Source: Pontibacter kalidii
GTDB taxonomy: Bacteria; Bacteroidota; Bacteroidia; Cytophagales; Hymenobacteraceae
NCBI RefSeq assembly: GCF_026278245.1
Contig: NZ_CP111079.1
Location: 2,668,501-2,732,500, forward strand
Reading direction: 5' to 3'
Length of the DNA stretch: 64,000 nucleotides
A program made the translations under genes and the position numbers. The notes beneath the pieces are model-generated. The model did no database searches. It saw nothing but the letters and a program-made list of their open reading frames with translations, and was not told the origin of the DNA. Below, in pieces: positions 48,864-56,245 of this stretch. Numbering within the stretch: the stretch's first letter is position 1; each line of letters opens with the position of its first letter.

Positions 48864-50011
48864 TGTAAGCCTTTTATCGTGTGTACAAATCCGTTTTCGT
48901 TGATGCTCCATACTTTGCCGTCTGGCCCGTGTATGGCGGCCATAAACTGCAGCGTGCCCGCCTCCAGTTTCAGTTGGTTCTCCTGCCCTTCTACTTCCAC
49001 CCTGCCTTTCTTCAGGCCCAGCTCTTTTAAGGATTTACTGTAGCGGCCATGCTTCCCAAAATACGCTTTCTGCCGGTAATACACCAGCCACAGGTACTGC
49101 TTTTGCTTCTCAGCGTAAGGCATGGTAAAGTTGATGCTCTGCTCCCCCACAGGTTGCTGGCTAAAGTATAAATAGCCCCAGCGCTCCGGCAGGTGCATGT
49201 TAATCACCCCTTGCGGTGACCACACCCAGTTATACTCCGGCAGCGGTTTGCCGTCCTCGCCTTTGCGCTTCACGTACTTGCCGTCTACCACATCCACATC
49301 CCACTGTACCCGCGAGAAATTGATGCGCCACAGGGTGCCTTCGTCTGGAACACGCGTGACATTTCCGACCGTAACAGATCGGAAAGGAATCGCCATTTCC
49401 ACCGTCCAACCCTCATCGGTATCGGTCGGATCATTGAGTGTACCTTGCACCTGCACCGCAGACTTCAGCCCATGCAAGTCCCAGCCGATGAGGGCACCGT
49501 TGTTGTTGCGGTAAGGCTTGGAGAGGAACAGGTCGAAGATGGTGTTGAGCGCGTTCACCTCCACCTCAAAGTATTGGTGGGTGTCGTTGTCCGGGTCGAG
49601 GAATACTTCAAAGTCATTGTCGTAGTACACCACCTCGTCGTGCTGCGTCAGGTTAGCCCACACATGCGGCTCCTTCATCTCGGCGGCAATGTATAAATAC
49701 TCATTATCCCAAGCCATTTTCACGCGGGTCGGGTACGTTGGCTCCGGCCTTTTATCGCCCTCTATGTCAGTGAACAAGTCCGTCCAGGTAGCGTGTTGCC
49801 ATACTTCGTCGTTCAGGTGACCGTCTATACTCGGAGCCTTGCTGGTGAAGTGGGTCACGTAATGTTTCGGTTCTGTAAACAGATGCTCCAGTCCAGCAAA
49901 CGGAGAGGCCGCTTTAGCCTTTCGCTTCGCTTTCGCGGAAGGGTTATCTTCTGCCTGTGCAGCCAGTACAGCCAAAAGTACCAGGCACAGGGTGAGGTAA
50001 TGCTTCATCAT
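48860..50011 (-). CDS. secreted carbohydrate-binding family 9-like protein
   Basis: The 383-residue protein has a Sec signal (MKHYLTLCLVLLAVLAAQA) and a basic linker. A CBM9-like/DOMON domain follows at about 55-250: SIDGHLNDEVWQHATWTDLF, WDNEYLYIAAEMKEPHVWA, DNDFEVFLDPDNDTHQYFEVEVNALNT and GWTVEMAIPFRSV. The region after it (WRINFSRVQW...YNWVWSPQGVINMHLPERWGYLYF) is typical of this family in Bacteroidota. The stop overlaps the next start by ATGA. It probably binds sugar and assists its barrel partner; no catalytic residues are evident. Confidence 0.85.
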   Translation of the reverse strand: MMKHYLTLCLVLLAVLAAQAEDNPSAKAKRKAKAASPFAGLEHLFTEPKHYVTHFTSKAPSIDGHLNDEVWQHATWTDLFTDIEGDKRPEPTYPTRVKMAWDNEYLYIAAEMKEPHVWANLTQHDEVVYYDNDFEVFLDPDNDTHQYFEVEVNALNTIFDLFLSKPYRNNNGALIGWDLHGLKSAVQVQGTLNDPTDTDEGWTVEMAIPFRSVTVGNVTRVPDEGTLWRINFSRVQWDVDVVDGKYVKRKGEDGKPLPEYNWVWSPQGVINMHLPERWGYLYFSQQPVGEQSINFTMPYAEKQKQYLWLVYYRQKAYFGKHGRYSKSLKELGLKKGRVEVEGQENQLKLEAGTLQFMAAIHGPDGKVWSINENGFVHTIKGLQ

Positions 50012-50097
50012 AAAGGGGGTATAAAAGCGTCTCTCCTGACAGTCGAAGTCTAAGAGAGACGCTAAAGCAGAATTTATACTTGAGTTTTTAGTATGCT

Positions 50098-50227
50098 GTT
50101 CCGGATTTGTAATCCGGAACTCAGCTAACTGCGGATTTGCACCCCGCCTGCTTGCCAGTAGCTAAAGCCTTTGCTCTTGCGGATTACAAATCCGCGGCTA
50201 TCTACTTTCGGATTGGAAATCAGAAAG
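50098..50227. repeat. cluster of four GGATTnnnAATCC palindromes
   Basis: Hairpins lie at 50098-50120, 50131-50147 (arms partly decayed), 50179-50195 and 50205-50227. As at 9997-10127, two are in one orientation and two in the other. The block fills most of the gap before the GH20 gene. Confidence 0.75.
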
Positions 50228-50251
50228 AGCTAAAGTGGGATTCAAAAGCAA

Positions 50252-52564
50252 CTACTGCACAGCCGGCGCATACTTAAACCAGCTGGCCGGAATGGGCTGC
50301 GGCTCTCCGCCGTCTTTGCTGTAGAGAAGCTTTAGGGTATAGCCGCCGCCACCTTCAATAAAGTCCAGCGCAAATGGCTGCAGGCCTTTCTCCAGCGCCA
50401 CCTGACCGATTTTCTCCTGTGGTGGGTGCAGGCCGTCGTTGTCCACTACCAGCCGATCGGCAATGCGCAGCACACCGCCGTCGTCGCAGGTGAAGTGGAA
50501 TGTATAAATACCTGTTTCCGGCACCTCCAGGTAGCTTCTGAACTGCACGCCAAAGCTCGGTGCTTCCGCCTCACGTGGAACCTGCAGCTGCGCTACCTCT
50601 GCCACACCTGTTGGCGTGGCCTTGGCCATACCTCCTGTATTTTTGAAGGAAGCCTTGTAGTAGGTCGCCTGCAGGCCTGGCTTTGTACTTTTAGCTGCTA
50701 TTGCCTTGGCATAGGTCTGCTTTTCATACGTAGTGGTATAGGTATCCCCTTTCAAGCCTTCCGGCGTAAAGGCCGCTATCTTGAACGTGGTGGTTTCAGT
50801 GATAGTCAGCGGCTTGTCCAATACCTTAGAGGAGGTAGTGGGCTGGCTGCCGTCGGTGGTGTAGCGAATGATCAGGTTGTCGAGTGGCTTTGGAACGTCC
50901 AGCGTGGCCTTATCGGTGAACACATTCACGTCCAGGAAGCCTTCCAGGTCGGGCAGTCGGTAATTTACGTCCAGCGCGTCGAGGCGTTTGTAGTGCTTTT
51001 GCAGGCGCTGCAGGTAAGAATCGTAGTCGCGCTTGTCGGACCAAACCACCTCGGCCAGCGCCGTCATGCGGGGCATGTACATGTACTCGGCCCGGTTCTC
51101 GGAAGGGATGTACTCGGTCCAGATATTGGCCTGTGCCCCAAGTATGGCTTTGGCTTCCTCGGCGTTCAGCCCCTTCGGCACCACGTTAAAATGGTACACG
51201 TTATATACCGACTTCTTATCGGGTATCCCGTCGAAGTATAGCGGGCTGTTGGGCGTCATGATCACCTTGTTGCCGTTCCGGGCAGCGTGCAGCGGGGCAT
51301 TGGGAGCCCAGGTGCGCCAGAACATCACCACCGCGTCCGAGTTGATACCACCCTCCAGCATCTCATCCCAACCAATCAGCGTCTTGCCCTTGGAGTGGAA
51401 GAACTTCTGCATGCGGTGGATGAAGTAGCTCTGCAGCTCCTCCACGCTCTTCAGCCCCTCGCGCTTCATGAGTTCCTGGCAGCCTGCGGAGTTGGCCCAA
51501 GTGGTTTTCTCAACTTCGTCGGCCCCCAGGTGGATGTACTGGCTCGGGAACAGCTCAATGATCTCGTTGAACACATTCTCGGCAAACTCATAGGTGCTCT
51601 CCTTGCACGGGCAAATCGGCACAGAGAACGTCTCGCCCCAGCCCGCTTCGCCGCAGGTCAGGAACGGATAGGCATCAATGGCGGCCTTCATATGGCCAGG
51701 CATGTCGATTTCGGGGATGATCTCGATGTGGCGGGCAGCAGCATAGGCGATGATGTCCTTCATCTCCTCCTGCGTATAGAAGCCGCCATACATGGTCTGG
51801 CCGTTTTTCTGCACGATATGGCGCTCATCCAAAGCAAAATCCGGGTTCTCCTTCGAGCGGGCGATCACATCGCGGTCGTGGTTGTTGAAGGTACGCCAGG
51901 CGCCCTCCTCGGTCAGTTTCGGGTATTTCTTGATCTCAATGCGCCAGCCCTGGTCGTCGGTCAGGTGCAGGTGCAGCTTGTTGAACTTGTAGAGCGCCAT
52001 TAGGTCGATGAACTTCTTCAGGTAATCGGTGGTGAAGAAGTGGCGGCTCACGTCCAGGTGCATCCCGCGCCAGGTATAAGCCGGCTCATCCTGGATCTGC
52101 AGGGCCGGGAGCACAAGCTGGGCCTGCGCTGATCCCTGCTCTATACTTACAGGCAGGAGCTGCCGCAGCGTCTGCACGGCCCGGAACATGCCCGCCGGCT
52201 CTTTCGCCGCCAGCGTTACCTGCTTTGGCGTGATGCTCAAGCGATAGCCTTCCGGGGCATTTATATTTTGGTCGTACTGGAAAACAATGGTATTAGCGGA
52301 TGCTTTCTTCGCCTGCTTCAGCGATTTGCCCAGGCTGCCAGACAGCAGGTACTGCAGCTGCTCGGCCTCGTTTTTAAAGATGCTTTCTTTGGGCAGTACT
52401 AGCTTTGTTTTGGAGTTAATGATGAAGCTTCCCTCCTGCGGTGTCAGGGAGCTGGGGTACGGAATCAGGGGATACTTCGGGTCAAGGGTCTGCGCCGTTG
52501 ACAAGGTTTGCACCCCAAGAAAAATAACTGTGAAAAGTAAAGCGTAAAGGTAGTGTTTGAACAT
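50252..52564 (-). CDS. GH20 beta-N-acetylhexosaminidase B with PA14 domain
   Basis: The 770-residue protein has a signal peptide (to about residue 25, LSTAQ), a GH20b domain (YPLIPYPSSLTPQEGSF), and a barrel with YTWRGMHLDVSRHFFT, HLHLTDDQGWRIEIKKYPKLT and the catalytic pair D349-E350 in HLGADEVEKTTW. The usual GGDE is GADE here. A stalk with YTTDGSQPT follows. A PA14 domain then runs from about 625 to 765: GLQATYYKASFKNTGGM, YTFHFTCDDGGVLRIADRLVVDNDG and GGGYTLKLLYSKDGG. PA14 probably binds sugar and replaces the discoidin domain of the other two GH20 enzymes. It is the downstream neighbour of GH29 A. Confidence 0.95.
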   Translation of the reverse strand: MFKHYLYALLFTVIFLGVQTLSTAQTLDPKYPLIPYPSSLTPQEGSFIINSKTKLVLPKESIFKNEAEQLQYLLSGSLGKSLKQAKKASANTIVFQYDQNINAPEGYRLSITPKQVTLAAKEPAGMFRAVQTLRQLLPVSIEQGSAQAQLVLPALQIQDEPAYTWRGMHLDVSRHFFTTDYLKKFIDLMALYKFNKLHLHLTDDQGWRIEIKKYPKLTEEGAWRTFNNHDRDVIARSKENPDFALDERHIVQKNGQTMYGGFYTQEEMKDIIAYAAARHIEIIPEIDMPGHMKAAIDAYPFLTCGEAGWGETFSVPICPCKESTYEFAENVFNEIIELFPSQYIHLGADEVEKTTWANSAGCQELMKREGLKSVEELQSYFIHRMQKFFHSKGKTLIGWDEMLEGGINSDAVVMFWRTWAPNAPLHAARNGNKVIMTPNSPLYFDGIPDKKSVYNVYHFNVVPKGLNAEEAKAILGAQANIWTEYIPSENRAEYMYMPRMTALAEVVWSDKRDYDSYLQRLQKHYKRLDALDVNYRLPDLEGFLDVNVFTDKATLDVPKPLDNLIIRYTTDGSQPTTSSKVLDKPLTITETTTFKIAAFTPEGLKGDTYTTTYEKQTYAKAIAAKSTKPGLQATYYKASFKNTGGMAKATPTGVAEVAQLQVPREAEAPSFGVQFRSYLEVPETGIYTFHFTCDDGGVLRIADRLVVDNDGLHPPQEKIGQVALEKGLQPFALDFIEGGGGYTLKLLYSKDGGEPQPIPASWFKYAPAVQ

Positions 52565-52684
52565 GATATGTAAATGTAAAAGCGTAGTCTCTGTTGAGCG
52601 GGGAAGGTGGCTTTTCCCCGTGGAAAATCAGGAAACGACAATCATTCCCCTACCCCCTATCAGGGTTTAATTCATTCTCTTTTT

Positions 52685-52758
52685 GTCATCCTGAAAGGAT
52701 CTTGGTGGTGTGCAGTATAGGTTTTACCTCCCTCCTCACAAGTTTCTTATCAGAATAA
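52685..52758. repeat. GTCATCCTGA-type intergenic repeat, copy 4
   Basis: It starts GTCATCCTGAAAGGATCTT and ends CAAGTTTCTTATCAGAATAA; the terminal ATGAC has decayed. It lies in the 281-base gap after the GH29 stop. Confidence 0.75.
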
Positions 52759-52788
52759 CTTAGAATGTGAATTTGTTGTACCAGAAAT

Positions 52789-52830
52789 CCACCCCCATAG
52801 AGCTAGTGAGCATAGCTCTATGAAGGTGGG
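52789..52830 (-). terminator. terminator-like hairpin after GH29 A
   Basis: Arms CCACCCCCATAGAGCTA and TAGCTCTATGAAGGTGGG pair with a couple of mismatches around a 7-base loop. It lies about 15 bases after the GH29 stop. The T run on the minus strand is weak (TTTCTGG). Confidence 0.6.
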
Positions 52831-52845
52831 TAAAGCCTGTCCAGA

Positions 52846-54696
52846 TTAATTACTTTCGATCGGCTTTATTTCCTCACGGTATAACTCCACCGGACCGTCC
52901 AGCAATATGGCGATCACCGTCAGGTCCTCGTCCAGCAGGTCGTGCGGCACGTCGATGTAGGCGATGCCGGGGATGTGGCTCCAGTACTGCTTGTTGAAGA
53001 TCTCGTGGCCCAGCAAAGTGCCGTTGCCCACCACGCGGATGCGGTGCAGCTTGTTTTTAAGTCCTTTGATAGCGATAGGACCGGTTGGCTTACCCTCCAC
53101 GAATAGGTACAGCGTCTGTTTATCTTCAGATAGCGAAGTATTTCCCTCGTAATGCCCCTCTGGCAGGCCTGGGTTGGCTTTATACATGGTTTCGGCATGC
53201 TTTTTCACCCAACGCTCTACACCCGCATCGGCCAGTTTGAGCTGCTTTACCTCAGTACCGTCAGGTTGCAAGGCGGTGCTCTGGAAGGGGTTATTTCCTG
53301 CCTGCAGGTTATCGGCTACCCGGCGGATCGTGCGGTTACGCTGCGTCGCATCCAGTTTGCCAGTCTTCTGCAACTCTGCCAAGGCCAGTTTCGCTGGCGC
53401 TGGAGAAGCCAGTTTCAGCGGCTCGTCAAACGACAAAGCCAACACGGTCAGTTGCTCATCGTAGGCATTGGCAGGCACCTGGATGTAGGTGGTGTTACCC
53501 TGCTGCTCATACTTGGCAGTAGCCTTGCTACCCACTACTTTTACATTTTTAATTGGCGTAGCCAGCCCCTGCACGCGCACCGATTCGGTTCCCTGGTTCT
53601 CCACAAATAAGTATAAAGTTTTACCGTCCTTGGCCAGCGTAGAGTGGCCGTAGAAATGCTCCTGCGGAATGCCTGCCACGGTGCCGAAGATAGCTTCTTC
53701 GTGCTTGTTCGTCCAGCGGCCCAGTTCCTTTAGTATCGCTACCTGCTCCTCGGGTATGGTGCCGTCCGGTTTCGGGCCGATGTCGAGCAGCAGGTTGCCG
53801 CCATTGCTGATGCAGTCGGCGAAGGTACGGATAACCTGGTTCGGGCTCTTGTAATGGTGGTCGTGCGGCGAATAGCCCCAGGAGTCGTTCATGGTCAGGC
53901 ACAGTTCCCAGTACTTATCTTGTGGCTTTACCACTGGCACGCCCTGCTCCGGGGTGGCATAGTCTCCGTAGTCGTTGAGGCGCGAGTTGATGATGACGTT
54001 TTTGTTGTAGCCCAGCAACATCTCCCGTACCTTATCCGATTGCCACTCCTCTGCACTATGCTCCCAATCACCGTCGAACCAATAAAGGTCCGGGTTGTAG
54101 TTTTTGGAAAGCTCGCGGAGCTGGCCCTGATAGAAATTCTGGAACTTCTTCCAGCGGCGTGGCTCCTCGGCTAACGAATAGCGTTTTTTAGCCCGTGTGA
54201 ACACGTCATAGTCTGCATAGCTCCAGTCGGGCAGCGAGTAGTAAAAGCCTACTTTCAAGTTTTCCTTGCGTAGCGCGTCCACAAAAGGCGTGAGCACATC
54301 GCGTTTGGCCGGTGTATGCTTTTTGGTGTTGATGCCGCCCATTTTGCTATCCCACAAGGCTACGCCGTCATGGTGTTTGGTGGTGATGACCGAATAGCGC
54401 GCACCGGACTCTTTGATCAGCCTGGCCCATTCCTCCGGCTTATACTTATCTGCCGTGAAGCCGTCGAGCTGCTTCATGTAGTCTTCGTGGCTGATGTAGT
54501 TGTTGAAGAAGGACCACGATTCGGGGATGCCGTTCACGGCGTAGATGCCCCAGTGGACGAAGATGCCGAGCTTGGCGTCGCCGAACCACTGCATTTTGGT
54601 GCTGTCCTGCGGGGCGGCTTTTTTGGCCTGCGCGGAGGCGAAGTTGCCGCTGAGCACTAAGAGAAAGATGAGTAATAGTTTGTACTTGTTTATCAT
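52846..54696 (-). CDS. GH29 alpha-L-fucosidase A with duplicated C-terminal domain
   Basis: This is a retaining alpha-L-fucosidase. The 616-residue protein has a Sec signal (to about SAQA, 24) and the GH29 barrel: WFGDAKLGIFVHWGIYAVNG (H48), YSVITTKHHDGVALWDSK and the nucleophile D208 in DLYWFDGDWEH, then SNGGNLLLDIGPKPDGTIP. The C-terminal beta domain appears twice: about 331-428 (HEEAIFGTVAGIPQEHFYGHSTLAKDGKTLYLFV) and about 500-605 (HAETMYKANPGLPEGHYEGNTSLSEDKQTLYLFV). A helical linker joins them. The duplication makes it longer than most GH29 enzymes. The broad-specificity subfamily A is likely from the barrel motifs. It lies upstream of GH20 B in the same direction. Confidence 0.94.
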   Translation of the reverse strand: MINKYKLLLIFLLVLSGNFASAQAKKAAPQDSTKMQWFGDAKLGIFVHWGIYAVNGIPESWSFFNNYISHEDYMKQLDGFTADKYKPEEWARLIKESGARYSVITTKHHDGVALWDSKMGGINTKKHTPAKRDVLTPFVDALRKENLKVGFYYSLPDWSYADYDVFTRAKKRYSLAEEPRRWKKFQNFYQGQLRELSKNYNPDLYWFDGDWEHSAEEWQSDKVREMLLGYNKNVIINSRLNDYGDYATPEQGVPVVKPQDKYWELCLTMNDSWGYSPHDHHYKSPNQVIRTFADCISNGGNLLLDIGPKPDGTIPEEQVAILKELGRWTNKHEEAIFGTVAGIPQEHFYGHSTLAKDGKTLYLFVENQGTESVRVQGLATPIKNVKVVGSKATAKYEQQGNTTYIQVPANAYDEQLTVLALSFDEPLKLASPAPAKLALAELQKTGKLDATQRNRTIRRVADNLQAGNNPFQSTALQPDGTEVKQLKLADAGVERWVKKHAETMYKANPGLPEGHYEGNTSLSEDKQTLYLFVEGKPTGPIAIKGLKNKLHRIRVVGNGTLLGHEIFNKQYWSHIPGIAYIDVPHDLLDEDLTVIAILLDGPVELYREEIKPIESN

Positions 54697-54727
54697 TATA
54701 CTTGAGCTATACTTATTTTATCCCGCT

Positions 54728-54776
54728 CTTTCGGATTTGTAATCCGAAAGTATAGAACGACGGATTTATAATCCGC
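54728..54776. repeat. two GGATTTnTAATCC palindromes
   Basis: The first hairpin (54728-54750) matches the one at 9997-10019 except for one loop base, including the following AGTATAG. The second is CGGATTTATAATCCG. They open the 796-base repeat gap 54697-55492, which shows no gene. Confidence 0.75.
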
Positions 54777-54870
54777 ACAAGCCATGTTTATACTTTGGCT
54801 ATACTTTTATACTTCCCTGGCGCAAGCGTCCGCTTGTGCCTTCATCGCTTAGCTATTGCAGCTCCTCCTG

Positions 54871-54940
54871 TTGGCGCGAGTTTGCAACTCGTGTCCTGTT
54901 ATGGTGTCGGGTTTGCAACCCGACTGGCTCGAAGAGCCAT
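54871..54940 (+). repeat. module 1 hairpin repeat, copy D
   Basis: CGAGTTTGCAACTCG, TCGGGTTTGCAACCCGA and TGGCTCGAAGAGCCA are all perfectly paired, making this the cleanest copy. Confidence 0.8.
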
Positions 54941-55042
54941 ACTTATACTTGGGCTATACTTCTTTACTGGAGCTCTACTTTCTACTCTGTTTATACTTGC
55001 TGCTATACTTGCCAATGACAGCGACAACACCGTCCCTCTTTT

Positions 55043-55116
55043 GTCATCCTGAAAGGACCTTGTGGGCCAGCTGCTGCAAGCGTATCCTTCCTGCTTTCAG
55101 GTTGCTTGCAGAACAA
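55043..55116. repeat. GTCATCCTGA-type intergenic repeat, copy 5
   Basis: It starts GTCATCCTGAAAGGACCTTG and ends GCAGAACAAC; a diverged copy between modules 1 and 2 of copy D. Confidence 0.65.
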
Positions 55117-55143
55117 CAGTTCCTAATTATACTTGCATAACTG

Positions 55144-55368
55144 CTGCTTCCTTCCATTTGAACCAAGCTATGCTTGCTAGTTGCTGCTGATCCACGGCTT
55201 TACAACCTGCATTGTTTTATCTCTGGCTTTGGTGCTCTCAAGCCCGAGAGGGCTCGTCCTTTGGCATCGCGCTGTTTTCCCTCCTGCCTCCGCTGCGCTG
55301 CGGCTGCCCTAAACGGGCACCGGATCTCACAAGGCGCTCAACCCAAGGACTGGTATCAGTTCGATAGC
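55144..55368 (+). repeat. module 2 long repeat, copy D
   Basis: It runs from CTGCTTCCTTCC to CAGTTCGATAGC with AAGCCCGAGAGGGCTCGTCC, GGCATCGCGCTG and AGGCGCTCAACCCAAGGACT. The centre holds a copy-specific hairpin (CCGCTGCGCTGCGG). A GTCATCTCGA-type repeat follows at 55380-55449. Confidence 0.8.
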
Positions 55369-55379
55369 TGCGGCTTTCT

Positions 55380-55449
55380 GTCATCTCGAGCAGCGCGAGA
55401 GATCTTTTCAGAATACCCGAAAGACCCCTCCTCTTTTCGGGAGGACAGG
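55380..55449. repeat. GTCATCTCGA-type repeat, second copy
   Basis: It starts GTCATCTCGAGCAGCGCGAG and contains AGAGATCTTTTCAGAAT and CCTCTTTTCGGGAGGACAGG. It relates to 31170-31237 and, like it, directly follows module 2. Confidence 0.65.
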
Positions 55450-55492
55450 TAGAGCGGCTTAGCCAACTAATCCAACAACTAACAACCAACAC

Positions 55493-56245
55493 CTACCAAC
55501 CAGCAACCAATCCCCTCACCTGCTCCACATCAGCCACTAATTGCTCAAACTCAGAGAGCACCCGGTTGCTGGACATGGGCGGGTAATCTTTGCGGTATAC
55601 CATATCGCTGTCTACTGATTTACGCACTGAGGCATGCACCTCGCTTACGCCGGTTCTGGAGACCAGCTCCTGCACGTTGGCCGGTGTTACGCCGCCGCCG
55701 GGCAGGATGATGAGCTTGCCAGCCGCTCTTTCATGCAGCTCCCGGATGAGGTCGGCGCCCTGCAGCGCCGTTTCCTGCTGCCCGGAAGTAAGCAGGCGGT
55801 GCACGTTTAGTTGCAGCAAATCATCCAGCGCCTTATAGGGATCGGACACCAGGTCGAAGGCACGGTGAAAGGTGATGCTCATACCTTGCGCCGCGTCGAT
55901 CAATGCCTGCGTACCGGCCACGTCTATACTTCCGTCCTTTGTTAAGGCGCCGATCACGATACCGTCTACCCCTAACCCGCGGCAGAGCTGTATATCGCGC
56001 TTCATCACCTCAAACTCGGCAGGCGAGTACAGAAAGTCGCCACGGCGCGGGCGGATGAGCACGTGCAGGCCGATGTTGATACTTTGGCGCACCACCTCGA
56101 TCATCCCCGCGCTGGGCGTAGTGCCGCCGCCGGCCAGGTAGTCGCACAGCTCCACGCGCTGCGCGCCTCCCTGCTCGGCGGCTATGGCAGAGGCCACCGA
56201 ATCGATGCAGATCTCCAGCAGCGGTTTAGAACTTGCTCTTTCCAT
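55493..56245 (-). CDS. cutC: CutC family protein
   Basis: The 250-residue TIM-barrel protein has all CutC signatures: LEICIDSVASAIAAEQGGAQ then RVELC, LIRPRRGDFLYS, GVDGIVIGALTKDG, ITFHRAFDLV, RLLTSGQ and LIILPGGGVTPANV. The family was named for copper homeostasis, but its biochemical role is not settled. The ATG at 56245 lies inside the glycosylasparaginase gene (20-base overlap in another frame), so it is translated in step with that enzyme, which suggests a role in glycan use. There is no signal peptide; it is cytoplasmic. A repeat-filled gap follows its stop. Confidence 0.92.
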   Translation of the reverse strand: MERASSKPLLEICIDSVASAIAAEQGGAQRVELCDYLAGGGTTPSAGMIEVVRQSINIGLHVLIRPRRGDFLYSPAEFEVMKRDIQLCRGLGVDGIVIGALTKDGSIDVAGTQALIDAAQGMSITFHRAFDLVSDPYKALDDLLQLNVHRLLTSGQQETALQGADLIRELHERAAGKLIILPGGGVTPANVQELVSRTGVSEVHASVRKSVDSDMVYRKDYPPMSSNRVLSEFEQLVADVEQVRGLVAGW

